A stretch of DNA of 64,000 nucleotides from Chaetoderma sp. LZ-2023a (Eukaryota > Mollusca > Caudofoveata > Chaetodermatida > Chaetodermatidae). Location of the stretch: the NCBI GenBank assembly GCA_034401795.1, contig JAVVLW010001563.1, positions 1 through 64,000 on the forward strand. The letters run 5' to 3'. Below the pieces are notes generated by a model. The model did not search any database, was not told the DNA's origin, and saw only the letters and a list, made by a program, of their open reading frames with translations. The position numbers and the translations under genes are program-made. Below are positions 1 to 11,584 of this stretch, piece after piece. Position 1 is the stretch's first letter, and each line of letters starts with the position of its first letter.

Positions 1-550
1 ATCGTACTTATTTCAACTCATTTATGGCCGTGTCTGGATAGCAATCTATTGAATTTAAACATCTCTATGTCCAACTATGAATAAATTAGAACAAATTACA
101 GGAAACAATGGTGTTGTAAAAAGAAGTTGAATGATGTTTTATTTGATCATTTTACAACACAATATGGTATTTAATAAAGGTATAACACAATATTTGGACA
201 GTAGTAAATCATTTGAACGATCCAGTTGAGGTAGTACCACTATAGCCATGATAGAATGCGATCGTTATTCCCGACTGATTCCCGATCCATAAAATCAAAT
301 TTTCAGCTCTGAATTTTGCGATTCAGACGAAAGATTTTGAGGGAAAAAGTGTGGCAAATATTTATCCTTGTATATAGTGCGCAGTAGCTATTTACAACAT
401 GCAATTTGAACAAAGAAGTGTGCAATATCTACAGAATTGTACGGTACCTATTGAAATAAACATGTTGCATCTAACAGTCTGTCTGCAGCTATCCTGACAG
501 AGGTCATTTGGTAGTGTTTTATTGTCAATAAATGCTGAAATTGAACCTTG
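1..550. other. Intergenic, no feature recognised
   Basis: AT-rich sequence with only short open frames. I see no conserved protein motif, splice-bounded exon, RNA gene or repeat here. Confidence 0.5.
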
Positions 551-944
551 GAACAAGAGGCCCAAGGGACCTGTATCACTCACCTAGACTATAGGCATCT
601 CAACTAGAATGGTCATTAACAATAAGCAGAACTCTACTGAGTTGAGCAGACTTGTTCTAGAAAACAGAGGCTACGTTTTTTTATGTATCAAATTCTCTTG
701 AACAAACTTTAATGGTCCTTAGTCATCAATATCATATCTCCCAAATTTCGGCCCAATCTGTTCAGTGGCGCCGGAGATGAAGTTTCTTTCATGAAAACCA
801 GGCCATCCAAGATGGCCGCCCCACCATTTGGCAAATCAAATTCTCTTGAACAAACTTGGTTCAGCTAGTGCCCTAAATGCTATTTTATGAGTTTTGAATC
901 AATCGCTCAAACAGTTTCGGCGAAGATTATTAAAGACATTTCTA

Positions 945-2333
945 ACAAGAGTTTTAGTGAAACTCAACATACGCCCGCAGGCATACTTGTTTGAGGAATG
1001 CTAAATTATGTGAAGTTTGTCTTTGATAATTCTCTAAGAAAGGGGGGGATTTCTATTAGGTACACATTTGGAATTCACTGCAAAGACATCACTAAAAATC
1101 TTGAAAGTCTTTTACAGCTGCATTCATCATTACAATTACAAGACAATTTTGATGAATTTTTATCTTTCAAGGAAGATAACTCTGGCAAATATGGGTATAT
1201 TTTGCTGAAACAAAATTATGACACTTCATCTATCCATAAAACATCTGATGAATAAAAAATTGTGAGTGTAGGTTCAAAACTGTTTGAAATCTGGACCGGA
1301 CAAGAAAATGCTGACAAATTTTAATCTTTCAAGAAAGACAACTTTGGCAAATATGGACAGATTTTGCCCTTCATCTATCCATATTAGATCCAATGAAAAC
1401 AACAAAACTTTGACAAATGCCTAAAAAAAAGTTGTAAATGTATAGGTTCAAGTGTTCAAGATCTGGCACGGACAAGATAATTTTGATGAATTTTAATCTT
1501 TCAAGGGAGATAACTCTTACGAATATGCAAGGATTTTGTCGAAAGGAAATCATGAGACTTCGTCTATACCCAACACATCTGCCGAAAAAAAAATTGCGAG
1601 TGTAGGTTCAAAACTCTTCGAGATCTGGCCAGGAAAAGAAAATTTGGACAAATTTTAAGGGAGATACCTCCTACGAATATATGAGGATTTTACCGAAATG
1701 AAATCATGACTCCCGCGAATATGGGCGGATCATGCCAAAACAAAATCATGACACTTCGGCTATACGTAACACATCTTTTGAAAAAAAATTTATGAGTGTG
1801 GGTTCAAAACGCTTCGAGATTTGGATCATGACTCCCGCGAACATCGGCGGACCATGCCAAAACAAAATCATGACACTTCAGCTATATGTACCACATCTTT
1901 TGAAAAAAGATTTGTGAGTGTGGGTTCAAAACTCTTCAACATTTGGCCTGGACAAGACAATTTTAATCTTTCAAGGGAGATAACTCTGGCGAATATGGGC
2001 AGATCTTGCCGAACCGCAATCATGACACTGCCTATCCATAACACATCTAAAAAAAAATTGTGAGTGTAGGTTCAAAACTCCTCGAGATATGTCCCGGACA
2101 AGAAAATTTTGACAAATTTTAAGCTTTCAAGGGAGATAACTCTAGCGAATATGGGAGGATTTTGCAGAATCGAAATCATGACACTTCGTCTATAGGTAAT
2201 ATATCTGCTGAAAAAAATTTGTGAGTGTAGGTTCAAAACTCTTCAAGATCTCCTCCGGATAAGAATCAGATGGACGGATGGACGCACGGCGAGCGCCATC
2301 ACATAATACGACCCCGCTTTGCGCAGGCGTATA
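945..2333 (+). repeat. Nested repeat family A (GGGAGATAACTC tandem units), direct copy
   Basis: Starts ACAAGAGTTTTAGTGAAACT followed by CATACGCCCGC, and ends with CATAATACGACCCCGC and GGCGTAT, so the extreme ends are roughly inverted (ATACGCC against GGCGTAT). The body is about seven diverged units of 110-165 bp, each with TTTCAAGGGAGATAACTC, an AAATCATGACACTTC phrase and GTGAGTGTAGGTTCAAAACT. An inverted copy with the same two ends lies at 48975-49920. This indicates a dispersed mobile family inserted into the surrounding CCAAGATGG element. No ORF of note. Confidence 0.75.
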
Positions 2334-4307
2334 AAAATCGAACAAAATCCGTGATGGCCACCTGTAAAACTGGCTGATCGACTTCGTTCCAAGAAACTTA
2401 AATCTCCATTCCCTAAGGATGTTTCCTGCCACGTATAATTGAAATCAGCCCCATAGGTCTCGAGAAGACATTTTAAATTTCCGATTGCTTTAGTATGGGA
2501 GACTTTTGAGGATAAATCATCCAAGATGGCCGGCAACCCATTTATCCGACAGTTTTGAAAATTGAAAATTTGAGATCAGAATACACAAAAACATATAAAC
2601 CATTTTCAGTCAGCCTCAAAATCCAAACAAAATAAAAAATCAAACATGGCTGCCAAACACGCTATATTTTGATTGACCAACGGCGGCCATGTTTTTTTAC
2701 AGATCAACTTCCTTTGAATAAACTTTAATGGCCCTTATTCCATAATCATATGTCTCAAACTTCGGCCTGATCCCTTCAGCGGTTCTGGAGTTGCTTTCGT
2801 AAAAAATAGGTCATCCAAGATGGCTGCCGAACTGTTTGGTCAATCAAGTTCTCTTGTACAAATTTGGTTCAGCTCTTGCCATAAATGATATTTCATGAGT
2901 TATGAATCGATCCCTCAAACGGTTTTGGATTAGATTTTTAGACATTTCTAAAAATCGGTCGCAATCCAAGATGACCACCAGCCCAATTGGCCGATCGCCT
3001 TCATTCGAACAAACTTGGATCCCTATACCCTAAGGATGCTTCCTGCTAAATATAATTGAAATCGGCCGAGTAGTTCTCGACAAGAAGACATTTTAATGTT
3101 CCCATTGCTTTAGTATGGGCGCCTTTGCCGGGAAAATAATCCAAGATGGCCACCAAACCATTTAGCTGACAATTTTGAAAATGGTAAATTTGAGCTCAGA
3201 ATACCCAAAAACACATAGAACCAATTTTGGCCTCAAAATCAATCAAATAACAAAATCCAATATGGCCGCCAAACACTACATTTTGATTGGCCCATGGCAG
3301 CCATGTTTTTGACGGATCAACTTCTCTTGAATAAACTTTAATGACCCTTAGTCCCTATTCATGTCTCCCAAATTTCGACTTGATCCCTTCAACGATTCTG
3401 GAGAAGTCATTTTCGGGAAAACTAGGTCATCCAAGATGGTTACCGAAGCATTCGGTCAATTAAGTCTTCTTGAACAAACTTGTCTTATGTCTTTCCCTAG
3501 ATGAGGTTTCATGAGTTTTGAATCGCTTCCCCAGGCAGTTTCGGAGATTTTTAAAGACGTTTCCTAAAAATCAGCCGAAATCCAAGATGGCCACCAGCCA
3601 AATTGGCCGATCAGCTCCATTTGAACAAACTTGGATCACTATGCCCTAAGGATGCTTCTTGCCAAATATAATTGAAATCGGCTTAGTTGTTCTCCAGAAG
3701 ACATTTTAAATTTCCCATTGCTTTAGTATAGGCGCCTTTGGCGGGAAAATGTGCAAAATCATATATAAAACCAATTTCAGCCTCAAAATCCATCAAATAA
3801 AAAAAATCCAATATGGCCACCAACACGCTATATATTGATTGGCCCACGGTGGCCAGGTTTTTTGACGGATCAACTTACCTTGAACAAACTTTAATGGCCC
3901 TTAATCCATAACCATATCTGCACAATTTCGACCCAATCCCTTCAGAGGTTCTGGAGAAGTCCTTTTCACTAAAATTAAGTCAACCAAGATGGCCACCGAA
4001 CCATTTAACCAATCAAGTTTCCTTGAACAAACTTGGTTCAGCTCTTGCCCTAGATCATATTTCATGAGGCTTGCATCAATCCCCCAAGTGGTTTCGGAAA
4101 AGATTTTTAAAGACGTTTCCTAAAATCAGACAAAATCCAAGACGGTCGCCAACCAAATTGTCCGATTGGCTTCGTTTGAACAAATTTGGATCCCTATGGC
4201 CTAAGGATGCTTCCTGCCAAAACATAATTGAAATCAGCCCAGTGGTTCTTGAGAAGTCGTTTAAAGGAAAAGTTGACGGACCGGCGACAGATGGTCGCCA
4301 TGGCATA

Positions 4308-4338
4308 AGCTCACTTGGCCTTTTAGGCCAGGTGAGCT
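4308..4338. repeat. Terminal hairpin of the 551-4345 element
   Basis: AGCTCACTTGGCC and AGGCCAGGTGAGCT form near-complementary arms separated by a few T residues, directly at the right boundary of the tandem-repeat element and followed by CTAAAA. A 3' terminal hairpin followed by CTRR would fit a Helitron-like end, but the usual spacer and the T after the end are missing, so that reading is weak. Confidence 0.5.
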
Positions 4339-4345
4339 AAAAAAA

Positions 4346-5250
4346 ACTATAATATCTGCTCTACACAGCCAGAATTTGTAAAACATTTATTTTACAAGCT
4401 AACCATGCATTTACACTAGTCCCAGTAATGTCAATCATTCAGGTGATGATGAGTATACTTGTAGGTGCTAGCCAGAATTAGCAGAACCACATCAATGATA
4501 ATTGACAATAATCACTTCCATGATATGAAGAATACTCTCATTGCACAGGGACGCCTGTCTGGTCCGGCAATTGGCATCTTATATATTCCCATCCACTACA
4601 CTATTATTGTATATAGTGTGGCGGATGGCGGCATGTATGATGTCGGTTGTTGAACTGGATAGGAGGAATCTGTAAGGCCCATTGCTAGTACTTAACTTTA
4701 TTATTTTGAATACTTAAATGATTTAGAACCTACTACACAGTATCGAGACACCTCAGTGCTATTGTGTCCCTTAAGCCTAATCAATATATTACAATAGATC
4801 TATATATTTATAGCGAAAGCAGTGAACGATGGCTTCGTGCATTCGCAGTGAGCATACATGGATAACATGTATCTACGTGTAAAATAGGAAAAATCAACAG
4901 AAAATGAACTAGGCTAAATTCCATATACCTTGCGACTGAGAAAGCGTGGTTTCTGGTCATGAGAATCTTTGATTCCGGTTCCGGTTTATGACATAGATAT
5001 AGATTTTGTGGTTTCTTTTCATAGGCACGTGTGTTCCCCCAAGTTATATTTAGGGAACCTTGCTCCGCATTTTCAATGTCCAAAGTGTGTGTGATATTGC
5101 TATGGAACAGCATACATTTACTTCAGAATGTAAAATGATTAAATAGCATCAAGCACACCAGGTAAAAGAGACGTCTATTCATATTTATGTGTATATAAAC
5201 GCAATACAAGGCATCGTTCACTGTCTCGTATTATTTTCACACCTATGACC
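4346..5250. other. Intergenic, no feature recognised
   Basis: About 900 bases upstream of the tandem mini-exon gene, without a recognisable coding exon or repeat. Promoter elements for the downstream gene may lie here, but none can be assigned. Confidence 0.4.
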
Positions 5251-6026
5251 ATGGAACGTCGCGGTTGTGCATATGCCACGCAGGTATAAGACTGGTCAAA
5301 TTATGTCGCAAGCACGCATACATGCATTCGCAAAAGCACACATTCACATTATTATTCTTATTTTATATTGCAGATGTTGCAAAGGCTATTGCAGCCGATG
5401 TGCCAGAGGTGATAGCCGATGTCGCGGTTGTGTATATGCCAGACATCGACGACGCAGGTATAAGACTGGTCAAATTATATGTCACAAATTCGCGCGCGCA
5501 TGCACGCACACATGCATTCGCACACGTACACATTCATATCAGTATTCCTATTTTATATTGCAGATGTTGCAGAGGCTATTGCAGCCGATGTCGCGGTTGT
5601 GCCAGACATCAACGACGCAGGTATAAGACTGGATATGTCGCAAACACACATTCGCGTGCGCATACACGCACACATGCCAGGTATTCTATATTTTATTTTG
5701 TCATTATACTTATATGTTAAATTACCTGTTGATGTTGCAGATGTCGCAGATGTTGCGGAGGTGGTGCGCATGCAGGAAATGCAGGTATAAGAATTGTATG
5801 AGACACGCACGCACTCATAACATTTTATATGTTCACATGACAAGCAATAACTATGTAATCAATTTTTATTTTATGTTAAATTCCCAATCTATTTTGATTA
5901 ACAGGTATCAAATTCAATGGTCGGCCAATCTTCGCGAGAGATCTTTCGGCGTTTGAGCTGATAGATCTCGCGGAGTCCGAGCTCCAAGAACCAATTCCTG
6001 CAAATAATAATAATAATAACAACTAG
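5251..6026 (+). CDS. Small multi-exon gene with tandemly duplicated mini-exons
   Basis: Function not recognised. Candidate exons are 5251-5283 (ATG, degenerate), 5374-5457, 5564-5620, 5741-5784 and 5905-6026 (stop TAG). Every donor reads GTATAAG and acceptors read TTTATATTGCAG, GATGTTGCAG or TTAACAG. Exons 2 and 3 encode the related acidic/hydrophobic phrases DVAKAIAADVPEVIADVAVV and DVAEAIAADVAVV, ending PDI(D/N)DA; exon 4 gives DVADVAEVV. The last exon encodes KFNGRPIFARDLSAFELIDL and ends in an asparagine run from (AAT)n. The 84-nt and 57-nt exons keep the same phase (1-1) and join in frame to the last exon. The 44-nt exon ends in phase 0 and would shift the frame, so it is either skipped or dead. 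The next gene's first visible exon at 8053 also needs a phase-1 donor, so splicing into it is conceivable. Start and expression are inferred. Confidence 0.45.
5255..5904 (+). repeat. Tandem exon-plus-intron repeat, about 100-190 bp units
   Basis: Four units each consist of a DVA-coding mini-exon, the donor GTATAAGA, then an intron rich in alternating purine-pyrimidine (ACACGC, GCGCGC, CACACATGC) and a T-rich acceptor. The first three introns share GTATAAGACTGG and the ATTTTATATTGCAG end is present twice. Unit boundaries fall in the same place relative to the splice sites, so whole exon-intron cassettes were duplicated. Confidence 0.75.
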
Positions 6027-6659
6027 AAAACGTTGTTTGACTCAGAGGGCCCCGCAATCACTGAAAACACCTTTTTCTACGCAGTAAATAGCAATTTTAT
6101 TCAAAGCCTTCATAATATTAAAAACAAAAAATAAAAAAACCAAATAAAAAATGAAATGAATTGAAGCAAAAGCTGAAGAATTAAGGTTTCTCAATGCTCA
6201 GATGAAAAAGAACATAACATGCAGAAGCATGAAATAGTTAATTAAGCAGGTTCCTGAATACAGCAAAAATATCTTACTTATATTAAATATTTTCTTCATG
6301 ACATGCTCGAGGCGGTAGGTCATGCAGTAGTGAAATGTTTGTCTTCTTATGTTATTAATATTGATAAGACTTTTATGGCTTTATTACTTTAACCTTTGTT
6401 CTCCCAAATTCTCAGCTGTTGCAATCATTAGGTGTTCATTTTGAGAACGGTACAGCTGAAATGTGATCATATGATCTATAACAGAATCCCTTTCATCTGC
6501 AACATTGTCAAAGTGAATATCACTCTGTGTCTGTGTCGAGCAGGATACGGTATAAAGCTACACGCTACCGATGATTTCACAATTTGGTGGCAACAAAAAT
6601 TTCACTACAGGCAATACCTGTGGCTTTCCTTGAGAGACAGACATTAGATAAAGGGACAC
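6027..6659. other. Intergenic, no feature recognised
   Basis: AT-rich spacer between the mini-exon gene and the 170-bp tandem array. Only short meaningless frames were seen. Confidence 0.4.
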
Positions 6660-8035
6660 CCCTAAAAATCAAGTGAAAGTATGTTAAAGTTTTTAAAAAA
6701 TCACAAGTATCACTGGTGCCCAAAGAGAAAGTTAAAAAAAAATCACAAGTATTGCTGGTGCCCACAGAGACAAGTGGCCAAAGCATTTGACTATGAAGGT
6801 GCATCCTTCAAAAGGCACATCTGTGTATCTTAAGCGAGGCATATAACAAGATTCAACAAAGTATCTTAAGCAGTTCTGTATGATATAAGCTGTTTACGAG
6901 AAAATTTACAAAAACCGTACATTAAAAAGCCCATTTTCACGCAACATATTGGACCAATAATGGCGAATCCTTCAAAAGGCACATCTGCGTGTCAAAACTG
7001 AGGCATAGACCAAGTATCATTAAAATATCTTAAGCGATTCTGTATGATATGCTGTTTACGAGATTTTGTGGACGGACGGACAGACGCGGTGATTACTATA
7101 GGGCTTCCGCACCTTCTGGAGTTTTTGAATTAAAAAGTCTATTTTCACCCTAGATTTTGGACCTATAAATGTGAATCCTTCAAAAGGTAAATTTGTGTAT
7201 CATAGCCGAGACATATATCAAGTTTCATTAAATTATTTTAAGTGATTCTGAATGATATGGTGTTTACGAGAAAATTGACAAAAATTTTGAGTTTTTGCAT
7301 TAAAAAGCCAATTTTCACCCAAGATCTTGGACCGATAAAGGTGAATCCTTCAAAAGGCACATCTGCGTATCATAACTGAGGCATATACCAAGTTTCATTA
7401 AATTATTTTAAGCGATTCTGTATGATATGGTGTTTACGAGAAAATTGACAAAAATTGTGTTTTTGCATTAAAAAGGCCATACCCAAAATTATAAACGTGA
7501 ATCCTTCAAAAGGTACATCTGCGTATCATAGCTGAGACATATATCAAGTTTCATTAAATTATTTTAAGCGATTCTGAATGATATGGTGTTTACAAGAAAA
7601 TTGACAAAAATTGTGAGTTTTTGCATTAAAAAGCCAATTTTCACACAAGATCTTGGACCGATAAAGGTGAATCCTTCAAAAGGTACATCTGCGTATCATA
7701 ACTGAGGCATAAACCAAGTTTCATTAAATTATTTTAAGCGATTCTGTATGATATGGTGTTTACAAGAAAATTGACAAAAATTGTGTTTTTGCATTAAAAA
7801 GCCCATTTTCACGAAAAATATTGGACGAATAATGGTGAATCTTTCAAAAGGCACATCTGCGTATCTAAACTGAGGCATACACCAAGTATCATTAAAATAT
7901 ATTAAGCGATTCTGTATGATATGCTGTTTACGAGATTTTGTTGACGGACAGACAGACAGACGGATGGACGGACAGACGCGGTGATTATTATAGGGCTTCA
8001 GCACCTTCTGGTACTGGGCCCTAATAATAAAATCA
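6660..8035 (+). repeat. Tandem array of ~170-bp units ending in GACGGACAGACG motif
   Basis: The phrase AATCCTTCAAAAGG recurs near 6966, 7173, 7342, 7499, 7669 and 7840, giving a unit close to 170 bp, with a diverged first copy near 6805. Each unit continues with ACATCTGCGTATCATAACTG, a CAAGT(T/A)TCATTAAA phrase and GATATGGTGTTTACGAGAAA. At 7071-7121 and 7945-8012 the units end with GACGGAC repeats followed by CGCGGTGATTA(C/T)TATAGGGC, which look like element termini. The array directly abuts the first visible exon of the MULE transposase gene and so probably lies in its upstream intron. Confidence 0.75.
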
Positions 8036-8052
8036 TATTGTCATTTTTTTAG

Positions 8053-10206
8053 GATATTCTCATAGTCTGGGGTATCGATATATCCTGAAGGTTGACAAGT
8101 GTCGTCCCTAGATTGTCTACAGATGCATGGTAAGGGGTCGAGCGCTAGCCTGTAAAGCGATAGTACACCTAAGAGATGGTGAATATGTTCGATGTCTCCA
8201 CAACCACATCTGTGTTGCTGAGCCAGGTAACCACATCATATATTTAACTTAACTACTATTACACATATTATGTAATAAAACAATTCTGTGTTCTATATTA
8301 TTCTGTCTACGAAGTAAATTGAAGGAGAAATGAAAACAGCCTACTAGTTTCTCTTATATAACTTCAGGTCGCGAAAAAGTTGCAGTTGTCTGCAGAGATG
8401 CAAAACTATTGGGAAAGAGGAGACTGTTCGACTCTGCTGCAGAAATCGTAGAAGAGGTAACGCCCCTATTATATGGCTTATTGATTAATTTATTGATTTG
8501 TTATCTGTATTGCATTGCAGGTGATGTTCGAGAACGATAATGTCCAGTTGTTCCCGACATTGCCGAAACTGACCATCTTGAGCCGACAAGTTAATAATGA
8601 CAGATGAAACTGCAGGCCAAAAGAAACGACGGACATTGACTTCCGGCTCTACGAGAATTACTTACCAAGGGACTTCATTAAACGTGACATATGGACTGAC
8701 GACAGACGACACATTATAATGGCTACGGATGCGATGCTAAACCAGCTCTTGAAGGCAAAGACCTGGTAACATTATTTGTTTTATCAAACTTTAGCTAATC
8801 ATAACCAAACAATAACATTAACATTTCACCGCACCTTAACACAAACTAATTCAAACCATAACATAACCATCTAACACTTGTTCATTAAAAATATAATGGT
8901 GTATTAATGTCATAGTATAGGGTAAATCTTATTGCAACAATATATAATTAAATTGATTACAATTGTTTGGTTTGTTAAATATTAATAAAATGAATATCAA
9001 TATCATTTTGTGTTGAAGGTACGTGGATGCTACGTTTAAAGTTGTGCGGCCGCCATTCGTGCAATTTTTTAGCATTCATTCATTCGTCAGATCAGGTGCG
9101 TCGATTAAACAGGTGCCACTGGTGTTCGTGATGATGTTGGGGAGAAGGGCAGCTGATTACAGCGCTGTATTCCAGCCTCGGCAGAAATCGCATTATTAAG
9201 ATGCGTGGCTGATTATGAGGAAGCAATTTGGCAGAGCCTGAGAGGAGTCTTCCCACCCCGCACCAGCAACCAAGGGTGCATGTCTCATTTTACGCAGGTG
9301 TGTAGGGGCCTACATTTATATGCAAGCATATACAGAATTATGGTGATATGATATTATCGATAATTAGTTTAGGCACATACAATATATATTAATAAATTAC
9401 TTTGGCATTTATGTTTCAGTTGATCTGGCATAAGGTGCAGGAGCTGGGGTTGCAACGCATATATGCCGATGATGAAGGGACTAATGAGGTAATTATTATT
9501 ATTATTATTATTATTATTGTTGTTGAGGTTGTTTGAGGTAAAATTGTTTAATATTAATGTTACGTTTTTTATTATTCAGATACGTCATCGTCTTATGTCA
9601 TTGCTGCTTCTGCCTCATCCACATATAAGGGAGATGTTCGACATGCTCATGGAAGGCATTGGTCCAGATTGCATTGCCTTGTTGCAGCTGGCTGAGTATA
9701 TGAGGACACAGTGGATAGATGGGGTGATCTTCTCTCCCGTTGATTGGGTGGTTTTCAACCAACATGTCAGGACCAAAAATGATGTGGAGGGTTGGCACTA
9801 TCACCTAAATCATCGGGCCAAGAAAGGTAACAATAATAAAGATACTATTTAAATTGATACATTGCTATATAATATTTCTTTAATAACGATTATCATGTTA
9901 TATGGAATTGTGGTCGATCGCATTATCTATTGTATTTCAACAGGTCAACTCCCATTCTATCTGCTGTGTAGCTTGCTACACAAGGAGGGGAAGCTGGTCA
10001 CAATGCAGATGACGTTGGTGTTGGGTCAGGATCTGTCATGGCATCAGCGCCATGGAGCCGTGGTGGTGAACGAGAAGCTGGAAGGTCTCTGGACAGCCTA
10101 CTCAGAGAGTAGGCTATCGGTTCAGGACCTGCTAGTGCAAGGGAGCCATCTGATTTGCCTGAGGCGAGACGGAGAGGGGAATGAGGTGGAGGCTGTGGTG
10201 GTGTAA
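8053..10206 (+). pseudogene. FLYWCH zinc finger + MULE transposase gene, seven exons, decayed
   Basis: Exons with GT/AG borders: 8053-8226, 8368-8456, 8521-8765, 9019-9297, 9420-9488, 9580-9826 and 9944-10206 (TAA). Exon 1 carries a FLYWCH-type finger: GYRYILK, YRCMVRG, ACKAIV and HNH. Exons 3-7 form a Mutator-like transposase. The first Asp is in WYVDATFKVVRPPF (9026-9028), the second in VADYEEAIW (9211-9213), then GCMSHFTQ, and the Glu is in NDVEGWH (9787-9789). The C-terminus contains GQLPFYLLCSLLHKE. The MULE family cuts and pastes DNA in the nucleus and leaves 8-11-bp duplications. Damage: in-frame TAG at 8109-8111, TGA at 8605-8607 and a frameshift near 9175-9185; otherwise exons join in frame. 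The 5' end, including the exon donating phase 1 to 8053, was not found. The gene may be a dead autonomous MULE or a decayed domesticated copy; its own TIRs were not identified. Confidence 0.85.
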
Positions 10207-10403
10207 GATGGTTGTGATGGTTCTAATCGAGTGTTTTTTGAGGTGAAGATTCCGCTACAGTAAAGGCCCTTTTCAGAGCCCATCTCAAATGCACTCGATT
10301 ATAGGCATCAATGTTTTGCTCTTTTATGACTTGCACTAATCACAATTCTAATACTACCTGTTTGATGACCAACACTAGCATTAGCATGCACACTAATAAG
10401 TCT

Positions 10404-10512
10404 AGGCCGTGTTATCACTAGAGAGTTAATTGGGAATAATGGCATACCACAGTATTGCGGCATACCTCAGTAGTGCGTTACACCGGTTAGGTCTCTAGTG
10501 AGAACACGGCCT
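10404..10512. mobile_element. Short MITE with 20-bp inverted ends
   Basis: AGGCCGTGTTATCACTAGAG at the left is matched in reverse complement by CTCTAGTGAGAACACGGCCT at the right with about one mismatch. The element is 109 bp with no coding capacity. Flanks offer only a TA-like duplication, so the superfamily is uncertain (Tc1/mariner or PIF-Harbinger derivatives would both fit). Confidence 0.7.
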
Positions 10513-10713
10513 TAATGTAACATTGAGTTTATTTTTGAAAATATATCATGAGAATTACTGACCCAGCTATTGAGCCAGTCGTTCCAGTGATAAATTATAT
10601 AATCTTCTTCTTTTCGTTCGCTGATCATACCGCCAGTCCTGTAAGTGACTATCGACATGATCATAAGCGTTAAGTGCGTGGATCCATGGTTTATTAGAGA
10701 AACCGATTACACT

Positions 10714-11122
10714 GTATGTATGTATGTATGCATTTATATAGCACCAATTCCAGAATTAACTGCCCAAAGGCGCTTTACAAAAGTTAAAGCTAATTTAAAA
10801 TAGTGAAATATGCTTTTTGGAACAAATGGGTTTTTAGAAGAGTTTTGAAAGCCTAAACATTGTTGCTGTTTTGAATGTTGGATGGAAGGTCGTTCCAAAG
10901 TTTTGGTCCAGCTATGGAGAAAGCACGCTCTCCAATGACAAGATTGGAATTGGGTACTACGCAGAGTAGCTGTTCACTCGATCTTAGTGCTCTCGGTGCT
11001 ATTCGTCTAGTTATGAGTGATGATAAATACGGTGGGGCTAAGTCATGTAGGCATTTGAACACGAAAAGTGCGACCTTAAATTGGCAAATCAGTTTCAAAA
11101 TACTCAACATTTCTAACATCAA
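10714..11122 (-). pseudogene. L2/CR1-like LINE, ORF2 C-terminus and 3' UTR
   Basis: The minus strand encodes the typical C-terminal tail of CR1/L2-group ORF2: FKVALFVFKCLHDLAPPYLS, then RALRSSEQLL, ERAFSIAGPKLWNDLP. A stop at 10853-10855 interrupts it, after which the same frame continues with FKTLLKTHLFQKAYF to a stop near 10790. Downstream is an L2-style 3' UTR (AAAGCGCCTTTGGGC and GGTGCTATATAAATGC) and a (CATA)n tail at 10714-10731. All 5' domains (endonuclease, RT) are missing, the usual outcome of 5'-truncated target-primed insertion. Confidence 0.85.
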
Positions 11123-11573
11123 TTAAAATGAGGTCTATGAATTTCAGATCTATGGTTACTTAATCACGGCATTAACCTGGGAAAAAAAATATATTATTTT
11201 ATACAGACAGACTTATACAGATCAATAATAAACATTACGATTACAATATTTTACAACAACATAACAATGTTGAACACGCTGCCGAAAATGTAATAACGTG
11301 AGAGTCTCAGTGGCCTGCCGAAAACGTATTAATATTTGTGGCTGCCGAAATTACATGGCTGCCGAAACCGCCCGAGACACCCTGACCATTATCATAGGCC
11401 GCATAGGGGGGGGGGGGGGGGGTATGTGGTAGTGGAATAATCACTAATGGATTGACGGAAATTCAAAGGCATGTTGTATTACTTGAAGTAACAGCACACA
11501 GTATTGTGACAATGATGTGCTGATCATAGACGTGTAAACCTGCGGTCAGAAACAACTTAACTTATTAATAGCT
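11123..11573. other. Flank between the LINE fragment and the giant TIR element
   Basis: Noncoding. Contains an uninterrupted G run near 11407-11421, which may be hard to sequence accurately. Nothing else recognised. Confidence 0.5.
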
Positions 11574-11584
11574 AAGTATTGTAT
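11574..11584. repeat. Left target-site duplication of the giant TIR element
   Basis: AAGTATTGTAT immediately precedes the left TIR and is repeated exactly after the right TIR at 23147-23157. A T on both outer sides makes the duplication 11 or 12 bp. Confidence 0.9.

Larger units (their letters stand above)
551..4345 (+). repeat. Composite tandem-repeat element with CCAAGATGGC motifs
   Basis: The left boundary carries AAGAGGCCCAAGGGACCTG and the right boundary is a short hairpin. From about 2385 to 4300 a unit of roughly 550-620 bp recurs three to four times; for example the phrase GAACAAACTTGGATC lies near 3006 and 3622, and a diverged version near 4176. Each unit repeatedly contains CCAAGATGGCC. 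A partial copy lies at 690-940, separated from the rest by the element at 945-2333. No coding capacity was found. The arrangement is seen directly; calling it a non-autonomous mobile element is inference. Confidence 0.7.

Noticed and set aside
4308-4345. Helitron 3' end
   Set aside because: Hairpin and CTAA are present but without the usual spacer between hairpin and CTRR, and without a matching 5' TC end or Rep/helicase gene.
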